Source: Pseudoalteromonas sp. G4
Lineage (GTDB): Bacteria; Pseudomonadota; Gammaproteobacteria; Enterobacterales; Alteromonadaceae
Length of the DNA: 64,000 nucleotides
Direction: 5' to 3'
Assembly: GCF_028875915.1 (NCBI RefSeq)
Contig: NZ_JAPEHW010000002.1
Coordinates: forward strand, 123,963-187,962
Shown here: in pieces, positions 39,952 through 49,524 of the stretch
Layout of the letters: every line of letters starts with the position of its first letter
How positions within the stretch are numbered: position 1 is the first letter of the stretch
Position numbers and translations under genes: made by a program
Notes under the pieces: model-generated
What the model was told of the DNA's origin: nothing
What the model saw: only the letters and a program-made list of their open reading frames with translations
Databases searched by the model: none

Positions 39952-41097
39952 ATGAATATTTTAGTGTTAGGGGCAGGCCAGTTAGCACGTATGATGAGCT
40001 TAGCTGGTGCACCACTTAATTTAAATATCAAAGCGTATGATGTTGGTACTAAACAGGTAGTTCACCCACTGACATTACACGTATATGAACAAGATTTAAA
40101 AGCAGCAATTGCCGAGAGTGATGCAATTACCGCAGAATTTGAGCACATTCCTGATGATGTGCTTGCTCTTTGTTGCCAAAGTGGCAAATTCTATCCCGGT
40201 AAAAATGCCATTAAAGCAGGCGGTGATCGCAGTATTGAAAAAGCGTTACTTGATAAAGCCGGTGTTAACTGCGCTCCATATCAATTAATTACCGAACGTG
40301 CACATTTAGACGAGGCTATTGCTAATTTAGAGTTGCCACTTGTAATTAAAACGTGCCAAGCAGGTTACGACGGTAAAGGGCAATGGCGTATCAAAGCGGA
40401 TTCAAATGTAGATGAGATTTGGTCTGAAATGGCGGCATTTATTGCAAGTGGTACAGTTGATTTTCCGCATACCATTATTGCTGAGAAAATGATCCCATTT
40501 AACCGTGAAGTGTCTGTTATTGGTGCACGCGACAAACAAGGTAATACCGCTGTTTATCCTGTTACTGAAAACGAGCACACAAACGGTGTACTGACATTAT
40601 CAATTGCTTCAGACATGGATGCTGGCATTCAATCTCAAGCATTAGACGCATTTAACAAGTTAAGTGCAGAAATGGATTATGTTGGTGTGCTTGCTATTGA
40701 GTTCTTCGATGTTGATGGCGAGCTTATGGTGAATGAAATTGCACCACGTGTTCATAACTCTGGCCATTGGACTCAGCAAGGTACGGTATGTAGTCAGTTT
40801 GAAAATCATCTTCGCGCAGTGGCTAATTTACCGTTAGGTGATACGCAGATGATTGGCCCAAGTGCGATGATCAATGTGCTTGGTCAAGCTGATATTCCAA
40901 AAGAAGTGTTAACTGTACCTGGTGTAACAAGTCATTGGTATGGTAAAGGTGTTCGTGCGGGTCGTAAAATGGGCCACATCAACGTTGTTGCTAACAGTGA
41001 TAAAGAACTTGGCGAAAAGTTAGCGCAGCTTGCAAATTATTTACCAGAAGATGCCTACCCAGGTGTTGCAGCAAGAGCACAATTGCTGTCTAACTAA
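39952..41097 (+). CDS. purK: 5-(carboxyamino)imidazole ribonucleotide synthase
   Basis: The 381-residue ATP-grasp enzyme has an N-terminal Rossmann-like part (ILVLGAGQLARMMSLAGAPL), the ATP-grasp core (LPLVIKTCQAGYDGKGQW, AEKMIPFNREVSVIGARD) and a metal-binding segment NEIAPRVHNSGHWTQQG. It carboxylates AIR with ATP and bicarbonate. It forms a two-gene operon with purE. Confidence 0.97.
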   Translation: MNILVLGAGQLARMMSLAGAPLNLNIKAYDVGTKQVVHPLTLHVYEQDLKAAIAESDAITAEFEHIPDDVLALCCQSGKFYPGKNAIKAGGDRSIEKALLDKAGVNCAPYQLITERAHLDEAIANLELPLVIKTCQAGYDGKGQWRIKADSNVDEIWSEMAAFIASGTVDFPHTIIAEKMIPFNREVSVIGARDKQGNTAVYPVTENEHTNGVLTLSIASDMDAGIQSQALDAFNKLSAEMDYVGVLAIEFFDVDGELMVNEIAPRVHNSGHWTQQGTVCSQFENHLRAVANLPLGDTQMIGPSAMINVLGQADIPKEVLTVPGVTSHWYGKGVRAGRKMGHINVVANSDKELGEKLAQLANYLPEDAYPGVAARAQLLSN

Positions 41098-41103
41098 TCT
41101 TCT

Positions 41104-41138
41104 AAGCAAACTGACGCCACTACAGTGTCAGTTTGCTT
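41104..41138. terminator. Long hairpin between purK and the convergent hypothetical gene
   Basis: AAGCAAACTGAC (41104-41115) and GTCAGTTTGCTT (41127-41138) pair perfectly over 12 bp. There is no long T-run on either side, so it may act as a transcript 3'-end structure more than a strict intrinsic terminator. Its right arm encodes the last residues of the minus-strand gene. Confidence 0.6.
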
Positions 41139-41421
41139 CATTTCGTATATCCACTTCAACATAAAAAGGCACTGTTGCATTAGAAATGTATTTGCCTTGC
41201 AACAATCGCTCTTGCCCTTTTAAACCTTGTTCGTAATGAGTTTGTTTGTTGCGCAGCATATTTTGCCAAAAGTCACCAATATAAAGTGAGATAATTGATT
41301 CATTGCCATCGCAATAAAAATATTGATAGCGAGACCAGTTAGCAAGCTCATCTTGTTTAAGCCATTTAGCTATACTTGTTTTATCAGGTCCGCGATAAAT
41401 GCGTAATCTAAATTTGCTCAT
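41128..41421 (-). CDS. Hypothetical protein (97 aa)
   Basis: I do not recognise this protein. It is soluble and has no signal peptide or membrane segment. It is rich in aromatic residues (YQYFYCDG, DFWQNML) and charged residues (RIYRGPDKTSIAKWLKQDE). The single cysteine is in YFYCDGNES. The ORF has no good ribosome site, though a 10-bp palindrome AGGTTAACCT lies just upstream of the ATG. It converges with purK and shares a hairpin at its 3' end. Confidence 0.6.
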   Translation of the reverse strand: MSKFRLRIYRGPDKTSIAKWLKQDELANWSRYQYFYCDGNESIISLYIGDFWQNMLRNKQTHYEQGLKGQERLLQGKYISNATVPFYVEVDIRNEAN

Positions 41422-41529
41422 AACAGGTTAACCTTGTTCCATATATGTTAAGGGTAGACAATGGCTTTCAACTTTGAGAAATAAATTTAAATTTTTTGAA
41501 TAAATTTTGAACTATCTTGAAATGGTCAC

Positions 41530-41623
41530 GGTCTATTATTATGAAACGACAATTAATCATTTCGTTTCGACCTAAATTGCTAGCGCAGAGTATTCGGCCA
41601 ACACCTCGTTGGCCTTTTTTTTT
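41530..41623 (+). ncRNA. Candidate small RNA ending in an orphan terminator
   Basis: A textbook terminator (GGCCAA / TTGGCC stem, 7-base loop, nine T; 41596-41623) has no gene upstream on its strand: purK ends about 500 bases away beyond another hairpin and a minus-strand gene. A second hairpin (GAAACGA / TCGTTTC) lies about 30 bases before it. The two hairpins suggest a short transcript of about 90 nt. I could not find a clean promoter, and the 5' end is a guess. Confidence 0.4.
41596..41623 (+). terminator. Strong orphan terminator
   Basis: GGCCAA (41596-41601) and TTGGCC (41609-41614) are followed by nine T. It lies 107 bases before the S9 peptidase gene and would stop any transcript reaching it from the left. 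Confidence 0.85.
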
Positions 41624-41729
41624 ACTGCAAATGTAATCGTCAAAATCACATATTTAAACGATAAGAACAGTTTTAATTTGCAATGTAGTTTGATTAAATT
41701 GGGATAATTTAAACTATAAAAAAATACCC

Positions 41730-44207
41730 ATGTATAATAAATCTCTTATCGCGTTAGCTGTTACTGCATGTATCAGTTTAACAGGTTGTAAAACAACCGA
41801 TTCAACACAGCAAGAAGCATCACAAACATTCCCAACCGTTGTTGAAACAACGACACACCAGGGACCTGAAACAATCACACTTAAACAAGCAATGGCACAT
41901 CCGGATTGGTTAGGCCGACAGCCTGAACGTGCATTTTGGTCGCTTGATTCAAACGCAGTTCATTATTCACGTAAACAAGCAGGCAATGAGTTAAGAGATA
42001 CATTTACAAAATCACTTAGTGGTGAAGGCAATGGGCAATTAGTCAGCCTTGATAAACTACATACACTTGGTGCAAAACAGCTTACATTTAGCCAAGATAA
42101 CAAATGGGTTGCTTATACTTTCAAAGGGAATATCTTTGCGTTAGAGCAGTCAAGCGGCCAGTTAAAGCAATTAACCTTATCTGACGATAGTGCATCTCAG
42201 CTTCAATTTTTAACATCGGGTGAATTGTCTTACCGTGTTAAAGATAGTTTTTATAAAGTAAATGTTGAATCTGGCATGCGTCAGCAAATTGTTGCATTAA
42301 AAGCGGCTGACAAACCAAAAGGGGTCGCTGAGCCATCTAGCTACATTGCAAAAGAGCAACATAAACTCATTGATTTTGTGGCGCTTACCCACAAAAACTC
42401 AAAAGATAAAGAAAGTTATAATCAACGTCTTACTGAGCAAAATAACAGCATCATGAACGATACCTATTACCTTGGTAAAGGTAATCGTATTGTTAGTGCG
42501 GTTTTATCACCTGCGGGTGATAAGTTAATCACTGTTATTAGTGAAAGCAAACCTTGGCGTGATGATGGCGATATTATGCCAAATTACATTGGTCAAAACG
42601 GTGAAATTGTTGCTGAAAAAGTACGTCGTCGCGTAGCGGATACAAAACCATCTGGTTCAGAACTTATTCTTATAAATTTAGAAGAAAACACGCATACGAC
42701 TTTGCCGTTTAATACATTACCTGGTTTTGACGAAGATGTTTTAGCGGATGTTAAAGCTGAAAATGCAAAAGCAGAGGGTAAAACGTATAAATCTCAAAAA
42801 GCGCCACGTCATATTAATTTAATGATGGATTGGGGCTGGTCACAAAGTGCAATTCAATGGAATCAATCTGGCTCTCAAGTGGCAGTAATGCTAGAAGCGT
42901 TTGACAATAAAGACCGTTGGATAGCTACCGTTGATTTCAAGCAAAACACGCTTGTATCTCAACATCGTCTACATGACAAAGCATGGGTTAATTACACTTA
43001 CAACAACTTTGGCTGGTTAAATCAGCAAGACGATACGCTTTATTATTTGTCTGAAGAGTCGGGCTATAGCCACATTTATACAAAACCGCTAAAGGGCAAA
43101 GCCAAGCAACTTACGAAAGGTCAGTTTGTTGTCTCAGAATTAACACAAGCGCGTAATAGCCAATCTATTTTTTACAAAGCAAATAAGAAACACCCTGGCA
43201 TTTATGAAATTTATAAATTAGATCTGACCACGGGTGAAAGTAGCGCTCAAACAGATTTAAATGGTATGACGGATTACCAGTTAAGCCCGGATGAATCTAA
43301 GTTATTACTGACACATTCTAAATTAGCGTTACCGCCAGAGTTGTATGTATCAGATGTTGATGGCGAAAAGGTGACGCGTTTAACAAATACTGTTTCTGAA
43401 AAGTTTTTAAATACCCAACTTATTGCACCAAAAGTGGTTGCGGTGCCATCGAGCAATACAGAGCAGCCAATTTACGCAAAAGTGTATTACCCGCGTGATT
43501 ATAAAGAAGGTGAGACAGGCCAAGCACGTAAAGCGGTTATTTTTAACCATGGTGCAGGTTATTTACAAAACTCTCATTTAGGTTGGTCAGGTTATTTCCG
43601 CGAATTTATGTTCCATTCTTTCCTTGCAGAGCAGGGTTATGTGGTAATGGATATGGATTACCGAGCGTCTAAAGGTTATGGCCGTGATTGGCGCACCGCG
43701 ATTTATCGTCATATGGGTAAACCAGAAATTGAAGATTTGGCGGATGGTGTAAACTGGATGGCAGAAAATGCCAATGTAAATAAAGAACGCGTGGGTACCT
43801 ATGGTGGCTCATATGGTGGCTTTATGACATTTATGGCGTTATTAACGCGGCCTGAGTTATTCCAAGCAGGCGCTGCACTTCGCCCTGTGTCTGACTGGGC
43901 TTATTATAACAACCCATACACATCAAATATCTTAAACCATCCTGATGTTGATCCAATTGCGTATAAGCGTAGCTCGCCAATTTATTTTGCAGAAGGGCTG
44001 GAAAAACCATTACTAATCAATGCGCCAATGGTTGATGACAATGTATTTTTCCAAGATGTAGTACGTTTGGTACAACGTTTTATTGAACTTGAAAAAGAAA
44101 ATTATGAAACGGCGATTTACCCAGTAGAACCGCATGGTTTTAAACAACCATCAAGCTGGTTAGATGAATATCGTCGCATTTATAAGTTATTTGAACAGAA
44201 CTTATAA
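41730..44207 (+). CDS. Prolyl oligopeptidase family (S9) lipoprotein peptidase, DPP-IV-like
   Basis: The 825-residue protein has a lipoprotein signal peptide with lipobox LTGC (Cys 20), so it should be lipid-anchored. The first 550 residues look like the S9 beta-propeller. The C-terminal alpha/beta hydrolase has the nucleophile motif GGSYGG with S694, catalytic D769 in VDDNV and H802 in EPHGF. It should release dipeptides or small peptides from proline-containing peptides. The neighbouring rhombosortase and ggt also act on peptides at the cell surface, but no operon is evident. A terminator follows. Confidence 0.9.
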   Translation: MYNKSLIALAVTACISLTGCKTTDSTQQEASQTFPTVVETTTHQGPETITLKQAMAHPDWLGRQPERAFWSLDSNAVHYSRKQAGNELRDTFTKSLSGEGNGQLVSLDKLHTLGAKQLTFSQDNKWVAYTFKGNIFALEQSSGQLKQLTLSDDSASQLQFLTSGELSYRVKDSFYKVNVESGMRQQIVALKAADKPKGVAEPSSYIAKEQHKLIDFVALTHKNSKDKESYNQRLTEQNNSIMNDTYYLGKGNRIVSAVLSPAGDKLITVISESKPWRDDGDIMPNYIGQNGEIVAEKVRRRVADTKPSGSELILINLEENTHTTLPFNTLPGFDEDVLADVKAENAKAEGKTYKSQKAPRHINLMMDWGWSQSAIQWNQSGSQVAVMLEAFDNKDRWIATVDFKQNTLVSQHRLHDKAWVNYTYNNFGWLNQQDDTLYYLSEESGYSHIYTKPLKGKAKQLTKGQFVVSELTQARNSQSIFYKANKKHPGIYEIYKLDLTTGESSAQTDLNGMTDYQLSPDESKLLLTHSKLALPPELYVSDVDGEKVTRLTNTVSEKFLNTQLIAPKVVAVPSSNTEQPIYAKVYYPRDYKEGETGQARKAVIFNHGAGYLQNSHLGWSGYFREFMFHSFLAEQGYVVMDMDYRASKGYGRDWRTAIYRHMGKPEIEDLADGVNWMAENANVNKERVGTYGGSYGGFMTFMALLTRPELFQAGAALRPVSDWAYYNNPYTSNILNHPDVDPIAYKRSSPIYFAEGLEKPLLINAPMVDDNVFFQDVVRLVQRFIELEKENYETAIYPVEPHGFKQPSSWLDEYRRIYKLFEQNL

Positions 44208-44218
44208 TTTAAATAGAA

Positions 44219-44243
44219 AAAGGCCGCTAAGCGGCCTTTTTTA
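44219..44243. terminator. Terminator between the S9 peptidase and rhombosortase genes
   Basis: AAGGCCGC and GCGGCCTT pair over 8 bp with a 3-base loop, followed by a T-run. It lies between convergent genes and overlaps the stop codon of the minus-strand gene. Confidence 0.88.
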
Positions 44244-44831
44244 TTGTGTTAGTTGTTGACGCATAGCGTGCCGATTGAGTTTTGCATAAACAAATATCCC
44301 TGAAATTGCACCGATTAAATGTGCCTCAATCGCCACACGTGCTTCTATTAGTTCACCAAGTTCAGCACTTGGACCAGAATATTGCTCCCACGCAATTTTT
44401 AGCCACACACCAATAAATAATAAGTAACCCGTTTTCATGCCTTTTTGGCAATCGATTAATGCACCGATAATAATGAGACCATGCAAAACACCGCTAAGCC
44501 CGTTATATAGGGTATTTTCTGGGTAGAAAATATAGATACCACCACCGGTGTAAAGTGCCAGGAGTAATAAAGCTAAGGCATATTTTTTACTGTCATAATA
44601 TTCGCCGTGTAGTGTCCAAATAAGAGCAACTCCCGCTAAATTAAGCATTAAATGGTAGCTGTTAGAATGGCTAAAATGACCCGTTACAATGCGCCAATAT
44701 TCTCCTTTGGCAAATAGGGCACGGTTATATTCGAACAATTCACTTAACGGCGTCGCGAAAATGATAAGGGCGGCAAGTATTAAAATAATCGGTGCAGAGA
44801 TAAATCGTTTATCAAATGGCAGGTTTAACAT
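44241..44831 (-). CDS. rrtA: Rhombosortase (rhomboid-family GlyGly-CTERM processing protease)
   Basis: The 196-residue protein has about six membrane helices and the rhomboid dyad: S113 in NGLSGVLHG and H171 in EAHLIGAISG. The GLSGVLHG motif and short length fit the rhombosortase branch, which cleaves proteins ending in a GlyGly-CTERM sorting signal for delivery to the surface. No protein in this window carries that signal, so its substrates are elsewhere. It is a single gene. Confidence 0.85.
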   Translation of the reverse strand: MLNLPFDKRFISAPIILILAALIIFATPLSELFEYNRALFAKGEYWRIVTGHFSHSNSYHLMLNLAGVALIWTLHGEYYDSKKYALALLLLALYTGGGIYIFYPENTLYNGLSGVLHGLIIIGALIDCQKGMKTGYLLFIGVWLKIAWEQYSGPSAELGELIEARVAIEAHLIGAISGIFVYAKLNRHAMRQQLTQ

Positions 44832-44897
44832 AAGTGATAGGTGTTAATAGGCATTAAATGTAGGTAAGATTATCACAAATAAATTGATTCCATAATT

Positions 44898-46637
44898 ATG
44901 AAAAAATTAAAACAAACTCTCTCGCGCGTAATTTTGGCGTCAAGCCTCGTTTCACTCAATACTTTCGCAACGATTGTTGGTGAGCCAGAAGCTAATACCG
45001 GTTTAACTGAAAAACAGCAGGTTGTCGCCCACAAATACATGGTATCTGCAGCAAACCCTTATGCTGTTGAAGCAGGAGCCGCAGTACTTGCAAAAGGCGG
45101 CAGTGCGGTTGATGCTGCTATTGCCGTGCAATTAGTACTAACCTTAGTAGAGCCGCAATCATCGGGTATTGGTGGTGGCTTATTTCTATTGCATTATGAT
45201 AAATCACAGCAACATCTGACGAGCTTTGATGGTCGTGAAACAGCACCTGCAAAAGCCACTGAATCACTCTTCTTAGATGGTAAGGGTAAACCTATTCGTT
45301 GGATTGAAGCGGTTGTTGGCGGTCGTTCAGTAGGAGTACCTGGCGCTCTTGCAGCACTTAACCAGGCGCATAGCCGGTATGGTAAATTACCTTGGGCAGA
45401 ATTATTTGTCGATGCAATTAAGTTAAGTGAAAACGGCTTTATTGTGTCCCCGCGATTAGAAAAGCTTGTTAGCCTTAAAATAAACCCAGGTGTTTCTTTA
45501 ATTGATAATACCAAAGCCTACTTTATGCCAAATGGAGAGCCGTTAAAAGCCGGAACAGTTAAGAAAAACCCCGAGTTAGCAGCGCTATATCGTGAAATAG
45601 CAGAAAAAGGCGTTTTGGCATTTTATCAAGGTGATAATGCCAAACAATTAGTAAACACAGTGACCAAATCAGATATTGCGCCTGGCACAATTTCAGAGCA
45701 AGATCTTGCTAACTATCGTAGTGTTGAACGCAAGCCTGTATGTGCACCTTATAAAGCTTACAACGTGTGTTCAATGGCACCACCTAGTTCTGGTGGCATT
45801 ACCGTGTTACAAATCATGGCACTGTTGGAACAAAGTAATGCGCCATTAAAAGAAAATTGGGATGTTGACTCTGTTCATGCCTTTACACAAGCGTCTAGAT
45901 TGGCCTTTGCAGATAGAGACTTCTACATAGCAGACCCTGATTTTGTAAAAGTACCTACCGAAAATATGTTAAACGCCACGTATTTAAAAGAGCGTAGTTT
46001 GCTAATTAGTCAATCGGATATGGGCCGTGCATTACCGGGTGATTTTTCAACTGACTGGTCAGTAGCACAAGTTAATTATGAACAGCCCAATACCTCGCAT
46101 GTATCGATTGTCGATGCTGACGGAAATGCTGTGTCTATGACAACATCCATTGAAATGGGTTTTGGCTCAGCCCTAATGGTGAATGGCTATTTACTCAACA
46201 ACCAACTTACAGATTTTACATTTAATCCCAAAATTGATGGTAAACCAGTTGCAAATCGTGTTGAGCCTATTAAACGTCCTCGTTCTTCTATGGCACCGGT
46301 AATGGTGTTTAACAAAGACGGCACGCTAAAATTAGTAATTGGTTCACCGGGTGGTTCACGCATCATAAATTATGTTGCAAAAGCGCTTGTTGGCATTTTA
46401 GATTTTGGCTTGTCACCGCAACAAGCAATTGAACTTGCAAATATTACAAACCGTAATCGTGTTACTACGCTTGAAAAAGGCTCGGATATCGAGTTCATAA
46501 AACCGGCGCTCGAAGCAAAAGGCCACACCGTTGTTATTCGCGACTTAAATTCGGGTATTCATGCTGTGATGATTGAGGGCGATAAACTACTTGGCGCAGC
46601 CGATCCTCGCAGAGAGGGCATTGCTTTAGGGCAATAA
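44898..46637 (+). CDS. ggt: Gamma-glutamyltranspeptidase
   Basis: The 579-residue periplasmic Ntn-hydrolase precursor has a signal peptide (about 1-24) and the GGT core (QSSGIGGGLFLLHY, DGRETAP, SVGVPGALAAL). T399 in NTSHVSIVDADGNAVSMTTS is the expected self-cleavage site and nucleophile. The GSPGGSRII motif forms the oxyanion region. It hydrolyses or transfers the gamma-glutamyl group of glutathione and related peptides. It is a single gene, and a 51-base stem-loop follows at 46665. Confidence 0.95.
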   Translation: MKKLKQTLSRVILASSLVSLNTFATIVGEPEANTGLTEKQQVVAHKYMVSAANPYAVEAGAAVLAKGGSAVDAAIAVQLVLTLVEPQSSGIGGGLFLLHYDKSQQHLTSFDGRETAPAKATESLFLDGKGKPIRWIEAVVGGRSVGVPGALAALNQAHSRYGKLPWAELFVDAIKLSENGFIVSPRLEKLVSLKINPGVSLIDNTKAYFMPNGEPLKAGTVKKNPELAALYREIAEKGVLAFYQGDNAKQLVNTVTKSDIAPGTISEQDLANYRSVERKPVCAPYKAYNVCSMAPPSSGGITVLQIMALLEQSNAPLKENWDVDSVHAFTQASRLAFADRDFYIADPDFVKVPTENMLNATYLKERSLLISQSDMGRALPGDFSTDWSVAQVNYEQPNTSHVSIVDADGNAVSMTTSIEMGFGSALMVNGYLLNNQLTDFTFNPKIDGKPVANRVEPIKRPRSSMAPVMVFNKDGTLKLVIGSPGGSRIINYVAKALVGILDFGLSPQQAIELANITNRNRVTTLEKGSDIEFIKPALEAKGHTVVIRDLNSGIHAVMIEGDKLLGAADPRREGIALGQ

Positions 46638-46664
46638 ACCAAAGCACGTAAATAAAATGCTAGG

Positions 46665-46715
46665 AATAAGTTAAACTTGGTTAATTCTTCGCATCAACCA
46701 TTGCTTTAACTTATT
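46665..46715. repeat. Stem-loop between ggt and maeA
   Basis: AATAAGTTAAA (46665-46675) and TTTAACTTATT (46705-46715) are perfect 11-bp inverted arms, with an inner GGTT / AACC pair. No T-run follows, so it is not a classic terminator. It could be an operator for maeA or a transcript-end structure for ggt. Confidence 0.45.
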
Positions 46716-46821
46716 GCTGCTTAGATAATGTTTTCAATTATCCGTTAATTATCTTATAGTTTTGCATTTTTAAACTTTAGTTTAATAATTAAAGCTATTA
46801 CAACACACCACCAAGAATATA

Positions 46822-48516
46822 ATGACAGAACACACACAAAAGAATTACTTGTATATCCCATATGCAGGGCCAACGCTGATTGAAACGCCGCTATTGAATA
46901 AAGGCAGTGCTTTTAGTCAACGTGAACGTGAGCAATTTAACTTAGCGGGTTTATTACCGCCAATTTTTGAATCAATCGAAGAGCAAGTTGAACGTTGTTA
47001 TCAACAATATAAAAGTTTCACAAACAATCTGAATAAGCATATTTATTTACGTGCTATCCACGATACCAATGAAACGCTTTTCTTCCGTTTAGTGCGTGAT
47101 CATTTAGAAGAAATGATGCCTATTATCTACACGCCAACGGTAGGTGAAGCATGTGAGCGCTTCTCAGATATTTACCGTAAACACCGTGGATTATTTATTT
47201 CTTACGAAGACCGCCATAACATTGATGACATTTTACGTAACGCCACCAAAGGTAAAGTGAAAGTTATCGTAGTGACTGATGGTGAACGTATTCTTGGTTT
47301 AGGTGACCAAGGTATTGGTGGTATGGGTATTCCAATTGGTAAATTATCACTTTATACCGCTGTGGGTGGCATTAGCCCAGCATATACCTTACCTGTAATG
47401 CTTGATGTGGGTACTAATAACCAAACATTACTTGATGATCCTATGTATATGGGTCGTCGCCATAAGCGTATTTCACAAGAACAATATGATGAGTTTTTGG
47501 ATTTGTTCATTAACGCAGTGAAACGTCGTTGGCCAAATGTGATGCTGCAATTTGAAGATTTTGCACAACCAAATGCAATGCCATTACTACAACGCTACCG
47601 CAACCAAATTTGTAGTTTTAACGATGACATTCAAGGTACTGCATCGGTAACAGTAGGTTCATTACTTGCTGCGTGTCGCGTGAAAGGTGAAGCTCTTTCA
47701 TCACAAAAAGTAGTGTTTGTTGGTGCAGGCTCAGCAGGTTGTGGTATTGCAGAGCAGATCATTGCGCAAATGGTAAGCGAGGGTATCAGTGAAGCGCAGG
47801 CTCGTTCACAAATCTTTATGGTTGACCGCTTTGGCTTATTGACCGAAGGTATGAGCGACCTACGAGATTTCCAAGAAGTCCTAACGCAGAAGAAAGACGC
47901 GTTAAGTGACTGGACCTTTAGTGGTGACTATGCGTCGTTACTCGATGTAATGCACTGTGCAAAACCAAATATTCTAATTGGTGTATCAGGTCAACCAGGC
48001 TTATTCACTGAACAAGTTATTAAGGCTATGCATCAGGGCAGTGAGCAACCAATTATCTTCCCACTGAGTAACCCAATTAAACAAGTAGAAGCAATGCCAG
48101 AAGATGTGATTGCTTGGACAAATGGTGAAGCAATTGTAGCAACAGGTAGCCCATTTGAACCTGTTAGCTTTAATGGTAAAGAGCATATTATTCCGCAATG
48201 TAATAACAGTTATATTTTCCCTGGTATTGGTTTGGGAGTTGTCGCTGTAGGTGCTAAGCGAATTACTGATGAAATGCTAATGGTTGCAAGTGAAACCTTA
48301 GCTGCTGCGTCACCACGTGCTAATACTGGTGAAGGAAGCTTGTTACCACCATTAACGCAAGTTGAAGCGCTTTCAAAGGAAATTGCCTTTAACGTTGCTA
48401 AAAAAGCCATTGAACAAAACGTCGCGCTTGAAATTTCAGATGAAAAGCTTGCAAGTTTAATTGAGAAGAATTACTGGTTACCGGAATACCGTGACTACAA
48501 GCGTGTAAGCATTTAA
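46822..48516 (+). CDS. maeA: NAD-dependent malic enzyme
   Basis: The 564-residue protein has the malic enzyme signatures [15 protein letters not shown], the active-site region [34 protein letters not shown] and the NAD-binding motif [17 protein letters not shown]. It decarboxylates malate to pyruvate with NAD. Length and sequence match E. coli MaeA (565 aa), not the fused NADP form MaeB. It is a single gene with a terminator. Confidence 0.96.
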   Translation: MTEHTQKNYLYIPYAGPTLIETPLLNKGSAFSQREREQFNLAGLLPPIFESIEEQVERCYQQYKSFTNNLNKHIYLRAIHDTNETLFFRLVRDHLEEMMPIIYTPTVGEACERFSDIYRKHRGLFISYEDRHNIDDILRNATKGKVKVIVVTDGERILGLGDQGIGGMGIPIGKLSLYTAVGGISPAYTLPVMLDVGTNNQTLLDDPMYMGRRHKRISQEQYDEFLDLFINAVKRRWPNVMLQFEDFAQPNAMPLLQRYRNQICSFNDDIQGTASVTVGSLLAACRVKGEALSSQKVVFVGAGSAGCGIAEQIIAQMVSEGISEAQARSQIFMVDRFGLLTEGMSDLRDFQEVLTQKKDALSDWTFSGDYASLLDVMHCAKPNILIGVSGQPGLFTEQVIKAMHQGSEQPIIFPLSNPIKQVEAMPEDVIAWTNGEAIVATGSPFEPVSFNGKEHIIPQCNNSYIFPGIGLGVVAVGAKRITDEMLMVASETLAAASPRANTGEGSLLPPLTQVEALSKEIAFNVAKKAIEQNVALEISDEKLASLIEKNYWLPEYRDYKRVSI

Positions 48517-48526
48517 TCGAAAATAT

Positions 48527-48556
48527 AAAAAAGCCCTGCAATTGCAGGGCTTTTTA
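48527..48556. terminator. Terminator between maeA and the outer membrane protein gene
   Basis: AAGCCCTGCAA and TTGCAGGGCTT form a perfect inverted repeat flanked by A- and T-runs. It serves both convergent genes. Confidence 0.9.
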
Positions 48557-48566
48557 TTTGTGTTTG

Positions 48567-49280
48567 TTAAAAGTGATATTTAACTAATAAATTCACATTG
48601 TTTTCGTTAACACCATCAATGCCAAATTTATCAAGCCAATAAACATATTCAATGCCCACATACAGTTTTGAATCTAAATTAAGGTGTGGAGCAACATCAT
48701 ATTTTAATTGAGAAGTAAGATTCATTTGCGAAACACTGTTATCACGGCTGGTGGCATAATCCATAAAGCCGTCATAGTAGAGTGGTCCGATAGGCAAACC
48801 CCAAGTAATGGTAGTTTGGTAATTGTTATCACCATGCTCGTTATTACGGTAATACATGTTCACATTAACATAGTCGAAATAGGGTACATTAATACCCGCA
48901 CCTACACCATATAAGTAATTTGTTAAGCTAGAGCCAAAACCATCATGAGATGAAAAATTTCCATATTCAATAGTGGTTGCAACATACAAAGCTTTAACTG
49001 GACTGTTTTCAAAATCAGTAATTTTGAAACGTGGTGAAAATTCACCGTAAATTTCTTTATCACCATTACTTGATTCAAGACGGTCAACAAATGTAAAGCT
49101 ATCTCCCCAACTTGTAACAGCAAAGTGCTCTAATGTGACAACTTGTCGTTTATTGTCACCAACTTCATAGTCATTACCATTTAAGTAAGACACGCTGAAA
49201 TCTGAAAAATGGGTTTTTGCAGCCACATTAGCTGAAAAACAAATTGAAGATAATGTTGCTACTAGCGAAAGGGTTTTCAC
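48567..49280 (-). CDS. Outer membrane protein, Tsx/OmpK-like family
   Basis: The 237-residue protein has a signal peptide cut near VAAKTHFSD and alternating beta strands. The C-terminal segment NVNLLVKYHF ends in phenylalanine, the outer-membrane insertion signal. Size and the NVPYFDYVNVNMYYRN-type strand pattern fit the nucleoside-channel (Tsx/OmpK) group, probably a 12-stranded barrel. Its substrate cannot be told from the sequence. It is divergent from a TonB receptor gene. The family call is moderate; outer membrane location is more certain. Confidence 0.68.
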   Translation of the reverse strand: MKTLSLVATLSSICFSANVAAKTHFSDFSVSYLNGNDYEVGDNKRQVVTLEHFAVTSWGDSFTFVDRLESSNGDKEIYGEFSPRFKITDFENSPVKALYVATTIEYGNFSSHDGFGSSLTNYLYGVGAGINVPYFDYVNVNMYYRNNEHGDNNYQTTITWGLPIGPLYYDGFMDYATSRDNSVSQMNLTSQLKYDVAPHLNLDSKLYVGIEYVYWLDKFGIDGVNENNVNLLVKYHF

Positions 49281-49352
49281 ATTTGCCTCTTTAAAACGTA
49301 TTTATATTAATTTTATTTGAATTTTAGCAGAATTTATTTTGCTGTCAGGAAA

Positions 49353-49362
49353 TACCTAAAAT
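49353..49362. promoter_or_regulatory. Half-site shared with the palindrome downstream of the TonB receptor gene
   Basis: TACCTAAAAT occurs here in the promoter region of the TonB receptor gene and again as one arm of the perfect palindrome at 52034-52056. It may be a half-site for the AraC-type regulator encoded at 52146. Confidence 0.3.
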
Positions 49363-49524
49363 TAAAGGATTAATTGGTTATTTTTTATAATCAGTCAGGC
49401 GCTTTAAAGCATTTACTCAGTATTTTTAATGATTTTGTCGGTTGTTTTTGATGGATCACTTAGCAAAATAAACCCTGACTAAATAGGGTAAGTATGTGGT
49501 GATAAAAATTATAAGGAACACCCC

